64,000 bases of DNA from Ailurus styani (Eukaryota > Chordata > Mammalia > Carnivora > Ailuridae). A program made the position numbers and the translations under genes. Numbering within the stretch: the first letter of the stretch is position 1; every line of letters starts with the position of its first letter. The stretch lies in contig LNAC01000102.1 of the NCBI GenBank assembly GCA_002007465.1, positions 3,170,364-3,234,363 of the forward strand, in the 5' to 3' direction. A model generated the notes under the pieces. The model saw only the letters and a program-made list of their open reading frames with translations. It was not told the DNA's origin and did no database searches. Positions 55,239 to 64,000 of this stretch are shown in pieces.

Positions 55239-55903
55239 GACAGTACTGATAGGATATTTTTCTCAACCTTCTTCACTGTGTATGCACTTTAAAAGGGGTA
55301 AACATCCATTTATGTTACATAACTTTTCAATATATTAAGTTTCCAAAAGTCTAATGTGAATTTAGAAAAGTATAGCAGTTTTACCACAAAGAAATATAAC
55401 TAAATATGTCCTTGATATTCATTCTACTTAGTGGACTATGAAGGCAGTGTCTGCCGTATAAAGAGAATAACTCTAAAAGATTTTGTGGCAAATACAATTT
55501 AGGGCACGCTAAAGATTTAAACTCCTGTGAGGATCTAGGCCCATCCCCCAGGAAAGTCTGAAAAGGGGTAAAGCTTGTCACCTGAAAAATGCCTCAAAAA
55601 TAATTTAAAAGTACTGTGATGGAGTAGGGAGATGGATTAAATAGGTGATGGGGATTAAGGATGGCACTTGTCCTGAGGAGCCCAGGGTGATGTAAGGAGG
55701 TGTGGAATCACTATATCGTAAGCCTGAAATCGATATCACACTATATATTAACTGGAATTTAAATAAAAACGTAAGAAAAAAGAAACAATCAACTAACTGC
55801 TCCTGAATTCCTGACCATAAAAACTGCTTAAGATAGTGTTTTTTTGTTGTTACCAAAAAGAAAAAAAAAATCTGAAAGCAATATTCTGCCAATGCAATTA
55901 AAA
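55239..55903 (-). repeat. large inverted repeat, right arm (interrupted)
   Basis: Mirror partner of 53714-54111. It is contiguous from 55239 to about 55603, then broken by a ~267-bp L1-containing insert, and resumes at about 55871-55903 (CTGCCAATGCAATTAAA). The insert is absent from the left arm, so it post-dates the duplication. A 66-codon minus ORF (55381-55581) parallels the one in the left arm. Confidence 0.9.
55619..55785 (+). mobile_element. L1 3' end inserted in the right arm
   Basis: GGTGATGGGGATTAAGGATG, GTGGAATCACTATATCG and ACTGGAATTTAAATAAAAAC are carnivore L1 3' UTR. About 80 bp of non-L1 text and then a second A-rich run (55856-55870) follow, which may be a 3' transduction. Confidence 0.85.
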
Positions 55904-55905
55904 TT

Positions 55906-56959
55906 AACTTAGCTACATAGAGAAAGTGAAGGTCATAAGTTTTCTCTTCTCTTTAAAATTCTGAAGAAGTTGCTCATCACCCTCAGATTCTTAATATTGG
56001 GAAGTCTGAAGCCAGTCTGATTTTCCTGTTTTGTTACTTAGACTGCATTCTTGTCACATTCTTTATAAGTAACATGGAGACACATCAAAAGAAAATACTG
56101 TGAACTTGGTATCATTCTATTAACTTCTCTTATACTCAGGGGACCCTTTTGATGTTATTCAAGAGTGGGATTTTTTTTTTCTTTTAACTCGATTTGTATA
56201 TTTTCATTTTGTCCACTATCTATCCTATTGCTTAAACTTTCCTCACAAAATTTGCAGGACTTACTCAGGTTCTGCTAGGGTTTCCTCCACAAATACTGTC
56301 CAGTGATGACATTCTGTTAGGATGGAGAACTGCAAGTTGATTCAGTGTATCTTTGTTACCCAGACTATCTTGAAGTTTTAGTAAGTGGAAGGTATTACTC
56401 CACTGTCACTAGAAATGATGTAGGTTTTCTTTAATCTGTGTCTTCTGTTGGTCATTGCAATGACAACTTGGAATCAGAGATTAGAGGGCCCCAACAGGCT
56501 CATTTTGCTTTTTCCCATAAGTACAAGTGATACTTTGTAACCTACTTTTGTTTCCACATTAAAATAATGCATGATGCATAAAATATAAGTTTTGTTGATA
56601 GATTAAGACACACGTGATTGATGCATTTGATGCTGCTACTTACATTTTCAAAATTATTTCATCAAAATAACTTTTCTCAGCACAATGGAGAAGTTAGAAT
56701 AAAAAGCCATTTTGTACTGACTTCCAGACTGAAACATGTGCTTCCCAAAATCCAACTGATATTCAAATTGTCTATACTTGACAAATTTTTTAAATGAATT
56801 TTAATCTAACACTAGATTTATTGGGGGAGGGGAGCTTCCTAAAATGCAGAAGCATCACATCACACTCAATTGTTCATTTATAACACCATAATTAAAGGTA
56901 GTGAGCCTCTGATGTAGTAGTAGTCCATTTGTAGTAGTCCATATTAGTGTGCCTTATTT
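55906..56959. other. unassigned sequence
   Basis: No gene or named repeat. A T run lies at 56170-56180 and a tandem GTAGTAGTCCAT unit at 56916-56941. Confidence 0.4.
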
Positions 56960-57151
56960 ATTTTATTTTATTTTTTTACAGATTTTGTTTATTAAGAGAG
57001 AGAGCAAGAGAGAGAGAGATTGAGAGAACAAGGGTGGGGGCAGATGGAGAAGCAGGTTCCCTGCTCTGCTGTGGGGCTTGATCCCAGGACCCCAAGATCA
57101 TGACCTGAACTGAAGAGAGATGCCTAACCGACTGAGCCACCCAGGCACCCC
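56960..57151 (-). mobile_element. CAN-SINE
   Basis: Antisense copy with (GA)n and a GGGGTGCCTGGGTGGCTCAG head at the right end. No clean target duplication. Confidence 0.92.
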
Positions 57152-57608
57152 TAGTGGGTACTTTTAAAAACAAAATATCTGAGTTTCTGGTAATTGCTTA
57201 GGTGGAGTAAGCCAACTGGGATCTACCCCACCTACTTATTGCAACTCAAAAACTCTGGACAGACTACAAAGAGCAACTCCCTGCAGTCTCTGAAAAGTAA
57301 ACACCAGCAGAAGAACTGAGGCCTGAAGTAAAACCTTGAAAGAGACCCCTAATGCGTAGTGAGTGTCATGTTTCCCTTCTTCTTTGTCTCCTGGCCTGTG
57401 TCCATCTGAGGTGTCCTCTGTGAAAGGACTTGGACTCCAGTTCCAGTTCCTCACTCCATGGCAGTGTTGACATCTCTGCTTAGCCTTGTAGCTTCTTAGG
57501 ATCCACTTCTCATTTCTAATATCAGCACAGCATATAATTAAGCAAATTTCTACAGAGTGTTGGGTTCACTTCTCTGTGCTTCCCTTTTTCCCAGAGCCTC
57601 AGCCTAGA
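57152..57608. other. unassigned, possibly retroelement-derived
   Basis: The reverse complement (TAGTCTGTCCAGAGTTTTTG, GTGGGGTAGATCCCAGTTGG) looks like a worn retroelement 5' region, but I cannot name it. The ORF at 57236-57454 has no domain. Confidence 0.35.
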
Positions 57609-57789
57609 TTGTTTTATTGAGACACAGAGAAAGAGAGACATAGGAAAAGTGGCTGGGGAGAGAGACAGAGGGAGAAGCAGGTTCTGGACTGAACTGGGAG
57701 CCCCATGTGTGCCTCAATCCCAGGACCCCGAGACTGTGACCTGAGCCAAAGGTAGATGTTCAACCTATTGAGCCACTCAGGTGCTCCCA
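57609..57789 (-). mobile_element. CAN-SINE, old copy
   Basis: Antisense; the damaged head GGGAGCACCTGAGTGGCTCA is at the right end. TTTTATTGAGACACAGAG marks the tail side. Confidence 0.88.
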
Positions 57790-58137
57790 GTGTACATCTA
57801 TCATCTTTTTTGGTCCAACTGTAATTTTTTCTGGGACACTTCCATAGGTGCTGTCTCTGCTTTCTAGCTGGCTGCTGGAGCACACTTGAAAACCCAGTGA
57901 GAGGAAGGCCCGGTGGAGAAGGTCAGTCCCTCCTTACTATATGGCCCTGGCCTCTCATATCCTAGCTTTCCTTTCTTTAAATTTTGTGTTTCAGTCTAAC
58001 TTTTATTATTGGCTCCATGCAATAGCCGATCCAATGCAAGGTACTCTGATGTAGCCAGAAATGAGTCTTAATAATTTATGGTTTGTGAAGTTGTTAGCTA
58101 TTAATTTTACTGCCCAAACATGTTCCAAAAATCTTTG
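57790..58137. other. unassigned sequence
   Basis: No gene or named repeat. It probably continues the sequence left of the SINE at 57609. Confidence 0.35.
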
Positions 58138-58150
58138 GAAATTAATAACC

Positions 58151-58363
58151 CCACGGGCACCTTGGTGGCATAGTTGGTGAAGTGTGGGACTCTTGGTTTC
58201 GGCCCTGGTCATGATCTCATGGTCATGAGATTAAGCTGCAGGTAGGGCTGCAAGTTCAGATGAAGTGAGCTTGAGATTCTCTCTCTCTTTCCCTCTGCCC
58301 CTCCCACTTATGCTCTCTCTCTCTCTCTCTCTCAAATGAATAAATAAATCCTTTTTTAAAAAA
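58151..58363 (+). mobile_element. CAN-SINE, divergent subfamily
   Basis: Head GGGCACCTTGGTGGCATAG, CTCTTGGTTTCGGCCC, (CT)n and AAATGAATAAATAAATCC tail. Perfect 13-bp duplication GAAATTAATAACC at 58138-58150 and 58364-58376. Confidence 0.95.
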
Positions 58364-58549
58364 GAAATTAATAACCTTTAAGTATTTGATACTTATTATA
58401 TGCTCTGTGATCTTTCTCAGGTTTGGCAGAACTCATAATGGACTGATATATTTAAATGGTACCAGCTTATTTGCTATAAAACCAACACAGTCTCCTCTCC
58501 GTTTTTAGAGATTCAATAGATATATAGCACCCCCTTTTTTTTTCCTTTT

Positions 58550-58742
58550 TTTTTAAAAAAGATTTTATTTATTCATTTGACACAGAGAGAGAGATTACAA
58601 GTAGGCAGAGAGGCAGGCAGAGAGAGAGGAGAGAGGAGGAAGCAGGCTCCCTGCTGAGCAGAGAGCCCGACATGGGCCTCGATCCCAGGACCCTGGGATC
58701 ATGACCTGAGCCGAAGGCAGCGGCTTTAACCCACTGAGCCAC
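58550..58742 (-). mobile_element. young CAN-SINE cut off by an N
   Basis: Near-consensus antisense copy that stops at GAGCCAC, just short of the usual CCAGGCGCCC end, where N 58743 begins. The final ~10 bp and the right-hand target duplication are missing from the assembly. Confidence 0.95.
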
Positions 58743-58743
58743 N
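58743..58743. other. single-N scaffold join
   Basis: The N separates a truncated young SINE from the T-run of an older SINE. The true distance is unknown. Confidence 0.95.
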
Positions 58744-58941
58744 TTTTTTTAAGAGAGAGAGAGAGAACATGTGAGTAACCGGGGGTGGGGGGGAGGGTTA
58801 CGGAGAGGGAGAGAATCTTAAGCTGACTCCATGCCCACTGCAGAGTCGATGTGGGCTCCATCCATCTCACAACCCTGAGATCACAACCTAAGCCAAAATC
58901 AAGAGTCAGTTGCTTAACTGACTGAGCCATCCAGACACCCC
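58744..58941 (-). mobile_element. old CAN-SINE
   Basis: Antisense, with a T/A-rich left end, GA tract, G-rich GGGGGTGGGGGGGAGGG patch and a GGGGTGTCTGGATGGCTCAG head at right. It may have lost its left end at the N. Confidence 0.9.
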
Positions 58942-59023
58942 AGAGGTTTCCTTTAATGTGAAAACGTATGTATCCTCAAGGAAATATTTTCTGAGCCCTT
59001 GCGAATATTCACAAATTATTCTT

Positions 59024-59226
59024 TTTTTTTTTTTTTAAAGATTTTATTTATTTATTTCACAGAGGGAGAGAGATCACAAGGAGGCAGAGAGGCAGGCAGA
59101 GAGAGAGAGGGGGAGGCAGGCTCCCCGCTGAGCAGGGAGCCCGATGCGGGCTTCGATCCCAGGACCCTGAGATCATGACCTGAGCCGAAAGCAGAGGCAT
59201 TAACCCACTGAGCCACCCAGGCGCCC
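59024..59226 (-). mobile_element. young CAN-SINE
   Basis: Near-consensus antisense copy ending GAGCCACCCAGGCGCCC. Perfect 14-bp duplication CACAAATTATTCTT at 59010-59023 and 59227-59240. Confidence 0.98.
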
Positions 59227-59240
59227 CACAAATTATTCTT

Positions 59241-60239
59241 AAGAAAATATTCCATACTTTGAGGTAATGATAAGTTATTGAGTGTAAGTTTAGTATACGG
59301 TTGTTTGGGGTTTTAGGTCAGTATTGGGTTACAGGCTTCTCAAATCCTATGTAATCCAGTGTGAAAATCCATAGGTTGTATAAAATGGACTTAAGTGTAA
59401 AACTGCCTTACCAAAAATAGATGAAACTTGATTACACATGCCCTTACACACACCTAAAGAAATTTTAAAGACAACTAATTTAGTAATCTCTATAAAGGAT
59501 CAGGAATAATAATTTGATAAACCGCCTTATGCCAGAAAATTCCAGTCCTGCTGCTGCAGCTCCTGTAAGTCTGATCTGATTTCAAAGTTTTTAAAACCTC
59601 AAGATCTGAGATACCAATTATATATGAGGATTCTTTATGGGCCCATTATTCTCACTAATGAAAAAGTCTTCTTCAGAGTATTTTATGTATAATGTGACTC
59701 TGACGTCTGAATAGTCGCCGATATAAAGGGTTGAATTACCTTTAAGTATTAAGTGTCAGCTTTCTAGTGACTTTAAATGAAGAAACGTGGAAAATTCACC
59801 TCTGGGAAATTTGTCACACTTTGATTTACAAATTCTTAACTGAAATAAACAAGAAGGGTGGGAAGGTGGGGGAATTCAATTGGCAAGGTACCATGAAAAA
59901 TTTACCCAGTGGCTTTCACATGCTAGAGTTTCATTGAGAAAGACAGCTTCAGTCAAGTAAGATCCTATCATATTTTGAGAGGTAAGCTACAGACTCAAAT
60001 CACCAGTTTCATAATGTGTCATTTTCTGGTCAGTCTTCTCCAAACATATCTCCTTGATAGCCTCTAGGATGTTCTGGTTTTATCAGAAAGAAGTCTGAAC
60101 CTCTTAGTGTAAGTAATGATTACAACCCCATAAACTCTAACTTGACAAATCAAAGCACCTCGATTGACATGATATCACTAAGTAAAGCTTCCCTCTCCTT
60201 GGACATGTGGACCATATCCTAGATGAGAACACTCAGAAC
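59241..60239. other. unassigned sequence
   Basis: No gene or named repeat in about 1 kb. Confidence 0.45.
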
Positions 60240-60545
60240 CACACATTGGTCAAAGGGCACAAAACTGCACTTACACAGGATGAGATCTAAAGTATAGCAT
60301 GATGACTATAGTTAATAATACTATATTGTATACTGAAAATTGGCCAAGAGAGTCAATTTTAGGTGTCTCATCACACACACACACACAAGCACACACACAC
60401 ACACACAAGGTAACTATATGAGGAGATATATGTTAATTACTCTGACTGCAATAATCATTTCACTACATGTTTATCAAAACATCATGTCGTACACAATTGC
60501 AAATTTATATACCATTTTTATTAATTTTTTAAAAGAACTATATTT
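60240..60545 (+). mobile_element. L1 3' end (old)
   Basis: ATGATGACTATAGTTAATAA, GGAGATATATGTTAATTAC, CATGTTTATCAAAACATCATG and CGTACACAATTGCAAATTTATATACC follow in order the 3' UTR of mammalian L1. It contains a CA repeat. Confidence 0.75.
60373..60408. repeat. CA microsatellite
   Basis: About 17 CA units with one AG interruption. Confidence 0.95.
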
Positions 60546-60699
60546 TACATATCTTTACACTAAGAGGCACCTGATCTAGATTCACGAAAGCTTCATGGAC
60601 ACTCAGTCAAATCACAGGGAGGCTGACCCCACGTCAATTACTCACCCCAAACTAAGTGGCACAATTGTCTAGAACACACCCAACCACTCTTCAGTTTAC

Positions 60700-60962
60700 T
60701 GCTATCAGGCATTTGTAGCTCATATTAAAATGTGGAAGGTTTAAAACATGAGGATGGAGCTCTCATGAAGATGATTAGAGACTGCACAGAGTTCCCTAGC
60801 CCCCTCCACCATATGAAGATAAAGTAAGAAGTCTGTAACCGAGAGCAAGCCCCTCGCCCAGCCATGCTGGAACTGTGATCTCAGACTTCTAGTCTCCAGA
60901 CCTGTGAGAAACACTCAGTCTGTCATATTTTGTTATTACAGCCCAAATGGACTAAGACCCTT
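60700..60962 (+). mobile_element. MaLR LTR (MLT1-like)
   Basis: GATGGAGCTCTCATGAAGA, CCACCATATGAAGATAAAG, CAGACTTCTAGTCTCCAGAC, CTGTGAGAAACACTCAG and TTACAGCCCAAATGGACTAAG are the ordered 3' half of an MLT1-type solo LTR. Confidence 0.85.
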
Positions 60963-60995
60963 CCTCTGAAAAAAAATTTTTTTTAGAATAGCAAG

Positions 60996-60996
60996 A

Positions 60997-61028
<32 letters not shown>
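60996..61028. repeat. GT microsatellite at an L1 tail
   Basis: About 14 GT units. On the minus strand this is (AC)n right after AAAAC at the end of an L1, where a poly-A tail is expected. Confidence 0.95.
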
Positions 61029-61030
<2 letters not shown>

Positions 61031-61241
61031 ATTAGCCAACATATAGCACATCATTTTGATGTAGTGTTCAATGATGAATACCTACCATTTGCATCGGCAT
61101 GGATGAAACTGGAGGGAATTATACTTAATGAAATAAGTCAAGCAGAGAAAGATAATTATCCTATGGTTTCACTCATATGTGGAACATAAGGAATAGCATG
61201 GAGGACTACAAGGGAAGGAAGGGAAAACTGAATGGGAAGAA
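60998..61241 (-). mobile_element. L1 insertion with twin-priming (5' inversion) structure
   Basis: On the minus strand 61029-61079 is the L1 3' terminus (ATGTTGGCTAATTGAAAAC end) followed by (AC)n. 61080-61241 is an upstream L1 piece in the opposite direction (GCATGGATGAAACTGGAGGG, TATGGTTTCACTCATATGTG). The 8-bp duplication AGCAAGAT at 60990-60997 and 61242-61249 encloses both parts, so they arrived in one event. Confidence 0.85.
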
Positions 61242-61249
61242 AGCAAGAT

Positions 61250-64000
61250 TATATTTTAATCCCTTTCTGGTGAAGAATTTGAGAGCTACCAGCAGCCCTT
61301 CTTCCATCCTCATGGAAGGAAGTCATCTGAGACAATACAGGTGATATGGAGAGAGACAGAAACAGGCAAGGTGGAAAGAGAGAGCTTTATCAGAGTTGAA
61401 GTTATTGGTCTAGCTTCCTTGAAGCTTAGGTGTATCTCTGCCTTTCTCAATGGTTAATTAGGTAATAAATTGACCTTTTTGACTAAACTGATCAAGTTAG
61501 ATTTCTGTCCCTTGAAAACAACAACAGATTCCAGACTAATCTGTTGTTTAATACTTATTTTACTGCCCCAATTTTTGCCAATTTTCAGAAAGGTTGACAT
61601 ACTGGATTTTCTAGATATTACCTCTATTTTCCCCCTCATAGAATTTTTGTCTTGAACATTTATTTTGATTTTTTCTTTTTATCTTCAGATATTTCCTTCT
61701 CTTTCCATACTTAAAAAAGCTACACTAGTTGTTCAATACTAGACACATTCATTGATTTAATGATTTATTAACATTTTTCAGCTAAAATGCATTGCTATTT
61801 GTAATATTTAAATTCCTTTTGTCAATTTATTCCAAAAAATCACACAAAGGAAGTATACTTCTATAATGATGCAGTGCTATCCTTTGAAATTTAATACCTC
61901 TGTCTTAACGTTTAACTTACTATCAAATTTCAAAACTAAAATGAGTATATATCTGTGATAATATACAAATCCCAAGGCACTAGCTCGATATTTTAACATA
62001 CTGATAATGTAATGGTCAAAGATTTAAAAATTTAATGGATCAATGAGATTTTTCAAAATCAGAATTAATACAAAAATTACACACAAAAAAGAGTAACATG
62101 TATAATACTGGAGGATATGATCTCAGTGTTCAGGTTTTTTTGGTTTTTCTTTTTTAGATTTAGAAATAAATTATACAATTCTATAAACTAAGTTCTAGGT
62201 GCTATTTTGATGGCCAGTAAGTTATAATAAAGTGGGTTATACTTCTGAAGTAAAAGATAGGGGAATGAAAAACATCTAATGTGATTTTCCAAGAACAATA
62301 AAGTATCAGTCATTACAATGAACAAAAACTATAACAAAATATGTCTCTAAAAATCTTGGCAAATATTTAAAGAAACTAGATGCTAAATAAAATCAATGTT
62401 TAAAAGACACTGTTTTAGAAAAGTGTTTTAGAAAAAGTAACAGTAATTCTTTAGGAGAATTTTTACTTTTTTCTCTAACTCCATTTTCATAGGTCCTTTT
62501 GACTTAACACCTGTAGTATGTTAGTCCTTTAAGTGCACTGCTTTTTACCTCTCACATAACTTGCATTGACATTATCCTACAAAATAAACTAGGTTATGAG
62601 TAAAGATTTGCCAGTGACATGAAAACAAACTACATTCCAATTTTGTCCAATATTAGGTAATTTAAAATTTTGTACATATACCTACAAGTAATCCACAGTT
62701 TTCTTTGCAGTCGAATCTTTACGACCTTTTTAAGAAAAATCTTTTAAAATATTGGTGCTTTAGCTCTAATTAAACTTGTTTTGCTTATCTAGAATTTGCA
62801 GATTCGTAACAGGAGTTCCTTCCTGCTATGAATAATATAAAGGATTCTCGAAATGTAAGAAGTTATACTTGCTTTAAATATTAAAGTACTTTTTCCCTAG
62901 ACCCTTAATGTACACTCCATGCATGCATATTTGAGTAAGACTTCGGTGGTAACCTAAATTTGATACATAAATGTGCCCTAGCACCTCTTCCAAGTCACCC
63001 CATTAGGAGATAGAGACTGAAGGTATGAAAAGAAGGCAGGGGTCAAGAGTAGAAGGTCTCAGAGGTGGATATATCCATCAATGTCTTAAATATTTGCAAT
63101 AATATCTCTCATTTGAACGTTTAAAAGACAATCCTTCACTTTAATTAATATAGATTAACGTAGAAATTAATATAGATTAATATAGATATTTCATCAGCAG
63201 TTGGGTCATCCCCATTTCCCAATCCTTATCTGGCACCTGAGAACTCTTCACTTTCATCAATAACAATTCTATGAAATCCCCAATGGGTCATCCAAATTCA
63301 TACAGCCTTTTCCATCTGGTCTCATTCTTTTTATTATCTAACTACATACATAATATATACACGAGGATATATTTTTCACATGAAAATTGAGAGATTTTGT
63401 TCCATGTATATTAATGGGACTATTGTGGGATTTTAATATTTATGTAAGAAACTTAGATTATCCTTAATTCCTAGGCCTATCATCCTAAAACTTGGGGAAA
63501 TAGGATAGCACTTGATATCAGAACTTGGACTAGGAGTCAGAAATAATTCTACTAGCAACTGCCTACCCACCTATTTCTTTTGACATCCTTAGTGAACAAA
63601 ATTATTCTTCTAATGCATAAGCCCAATTTATATAAAAACTTGTCAGCTTTCTTAATTGTTGTTCTTTGGGGGGACTACTAAGTATGGCGAATAAGCCTAA
63701 TTCATCTTTTTGTGACTTAGTCTTTCCCCATTCCTACCAGACAATACTAACAGAAGACAGAGACCAAGCCCAATTTAACACAAAATCCTCCAAGCTGCAT
63801 TTGGTACTTGTTGGGACAGCTTCTATAATACCAACAGCAGCAATGCAATGGCTTAATGCAACAGAAGTTTATATATCTTTAATGAACCAATATAGAGGTG
63901 ATTGTTTAGCAGATAGCTTTCCTAAATATCACCCTCTCTTCCATCTGATAACTTCATCATCCTCCTTGTACTGGAGAGACCTCTGTATTCAGGTGAGAAG
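61250..64000. other. 2.7 kb of unassigned DNA
   Basis: No SINE, L1 or gene is recognised up to the end of the window. A small GATTAATATAGA-type tandem lies at 63143-63186. Opposed ORFs at 61454-61639 and 61470-61655 are chance. Together with 30551-33572 this is one of the longest repeat-poor stretches and a reasonable place to look for conserved elements. Confidence 0.45.

Noticed and set aside
1..64000. A previously undescribed multi-gene system
   Set aside because: No coding region is supported anywhere in the window; the content is explained by retroelements, simple repeats and unassigned neutral-looking DNA.

Overview
This is nuclear DNA from a carnivoran mammal, and I see no protein-coding or RNA gene in it. 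The organism call rests on repeats. About 30 CAN-SINEs are present (tRNA-Lys-like head GGGCGCCTGGGTGGCTCAG, CT-rich stretch, AATAAA-rich tail). The youngest share a GGTTAAAGCCTCTGCC / CTACTTGTAATCTC version that I associate with mustelids (ferret, mink and relatives). Carnivore-type L1 3' ends are also common. There is no CpG island, no long ORF and no recognisable exon, so the window is intergenic or deep-intronic. The longest ORFs are by-products of repeats. All family names come from visual comparison with remembered consensus sequences.

Layout. 1-12 kb: scattered SINEs, two ancient L1 3' ends (3.3-4.7 kb), an MLT1-type LTR, L2/MIR relics, a young 5'-truncated L1 (6.7 kb) and a 201-bp near-identical local duplication (2.4 and 4.5 kb). 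12-16.3 kb: a hAT-Charlie relic, then an old L1 interrupted by a younger L1 that itself carries a SINE and a small antisense L1. 16-20 kb: MIR/L2 relics, a large GAAA/GGAA satellite and unassigned sequence. 20-30.6 kb: several L1s end to end, including one near-complete ancient L1 (20.1-26.6 kb) broken by later insertions, and an antisense LTR. 30.6-40 kb: mostly unassigned AT-rich DNA with SINEs, a hAT relic, a candidate LTR and a weak exon-like segment. 40-44.5 kb: a long ancient L1 with nested SINEs. 44.5-53 kb: a GC-richer unassigned island, a 233-bp polypurine tract, a solo class I LTR with intact-looking signals, an L1M block, a probable LTR and a degenerate ERV-L internal region on the minus strand. 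53-56 kb: an AT-rich perfect palindrome beside a large inverted repeat (two ~0.4-kb arms, ~1.1-kb spacer). 56-64 kb: a SINE cluster, an MLT1 LTR, an L1 with a twin-priming inversion and unassigned sequence.

Nothing here works together as a pathway or operon. The interest is structural: local copying, nested insertions that reuse a target site, inverted repeats, and three assembly gaps that all fall inside or at the edge of SINEs. I found no convincing new biological system. The best candidates for a second look are the 201-bp duplication, the 2.2-kb inverted repeat and the inverted L1 near 61 kb.
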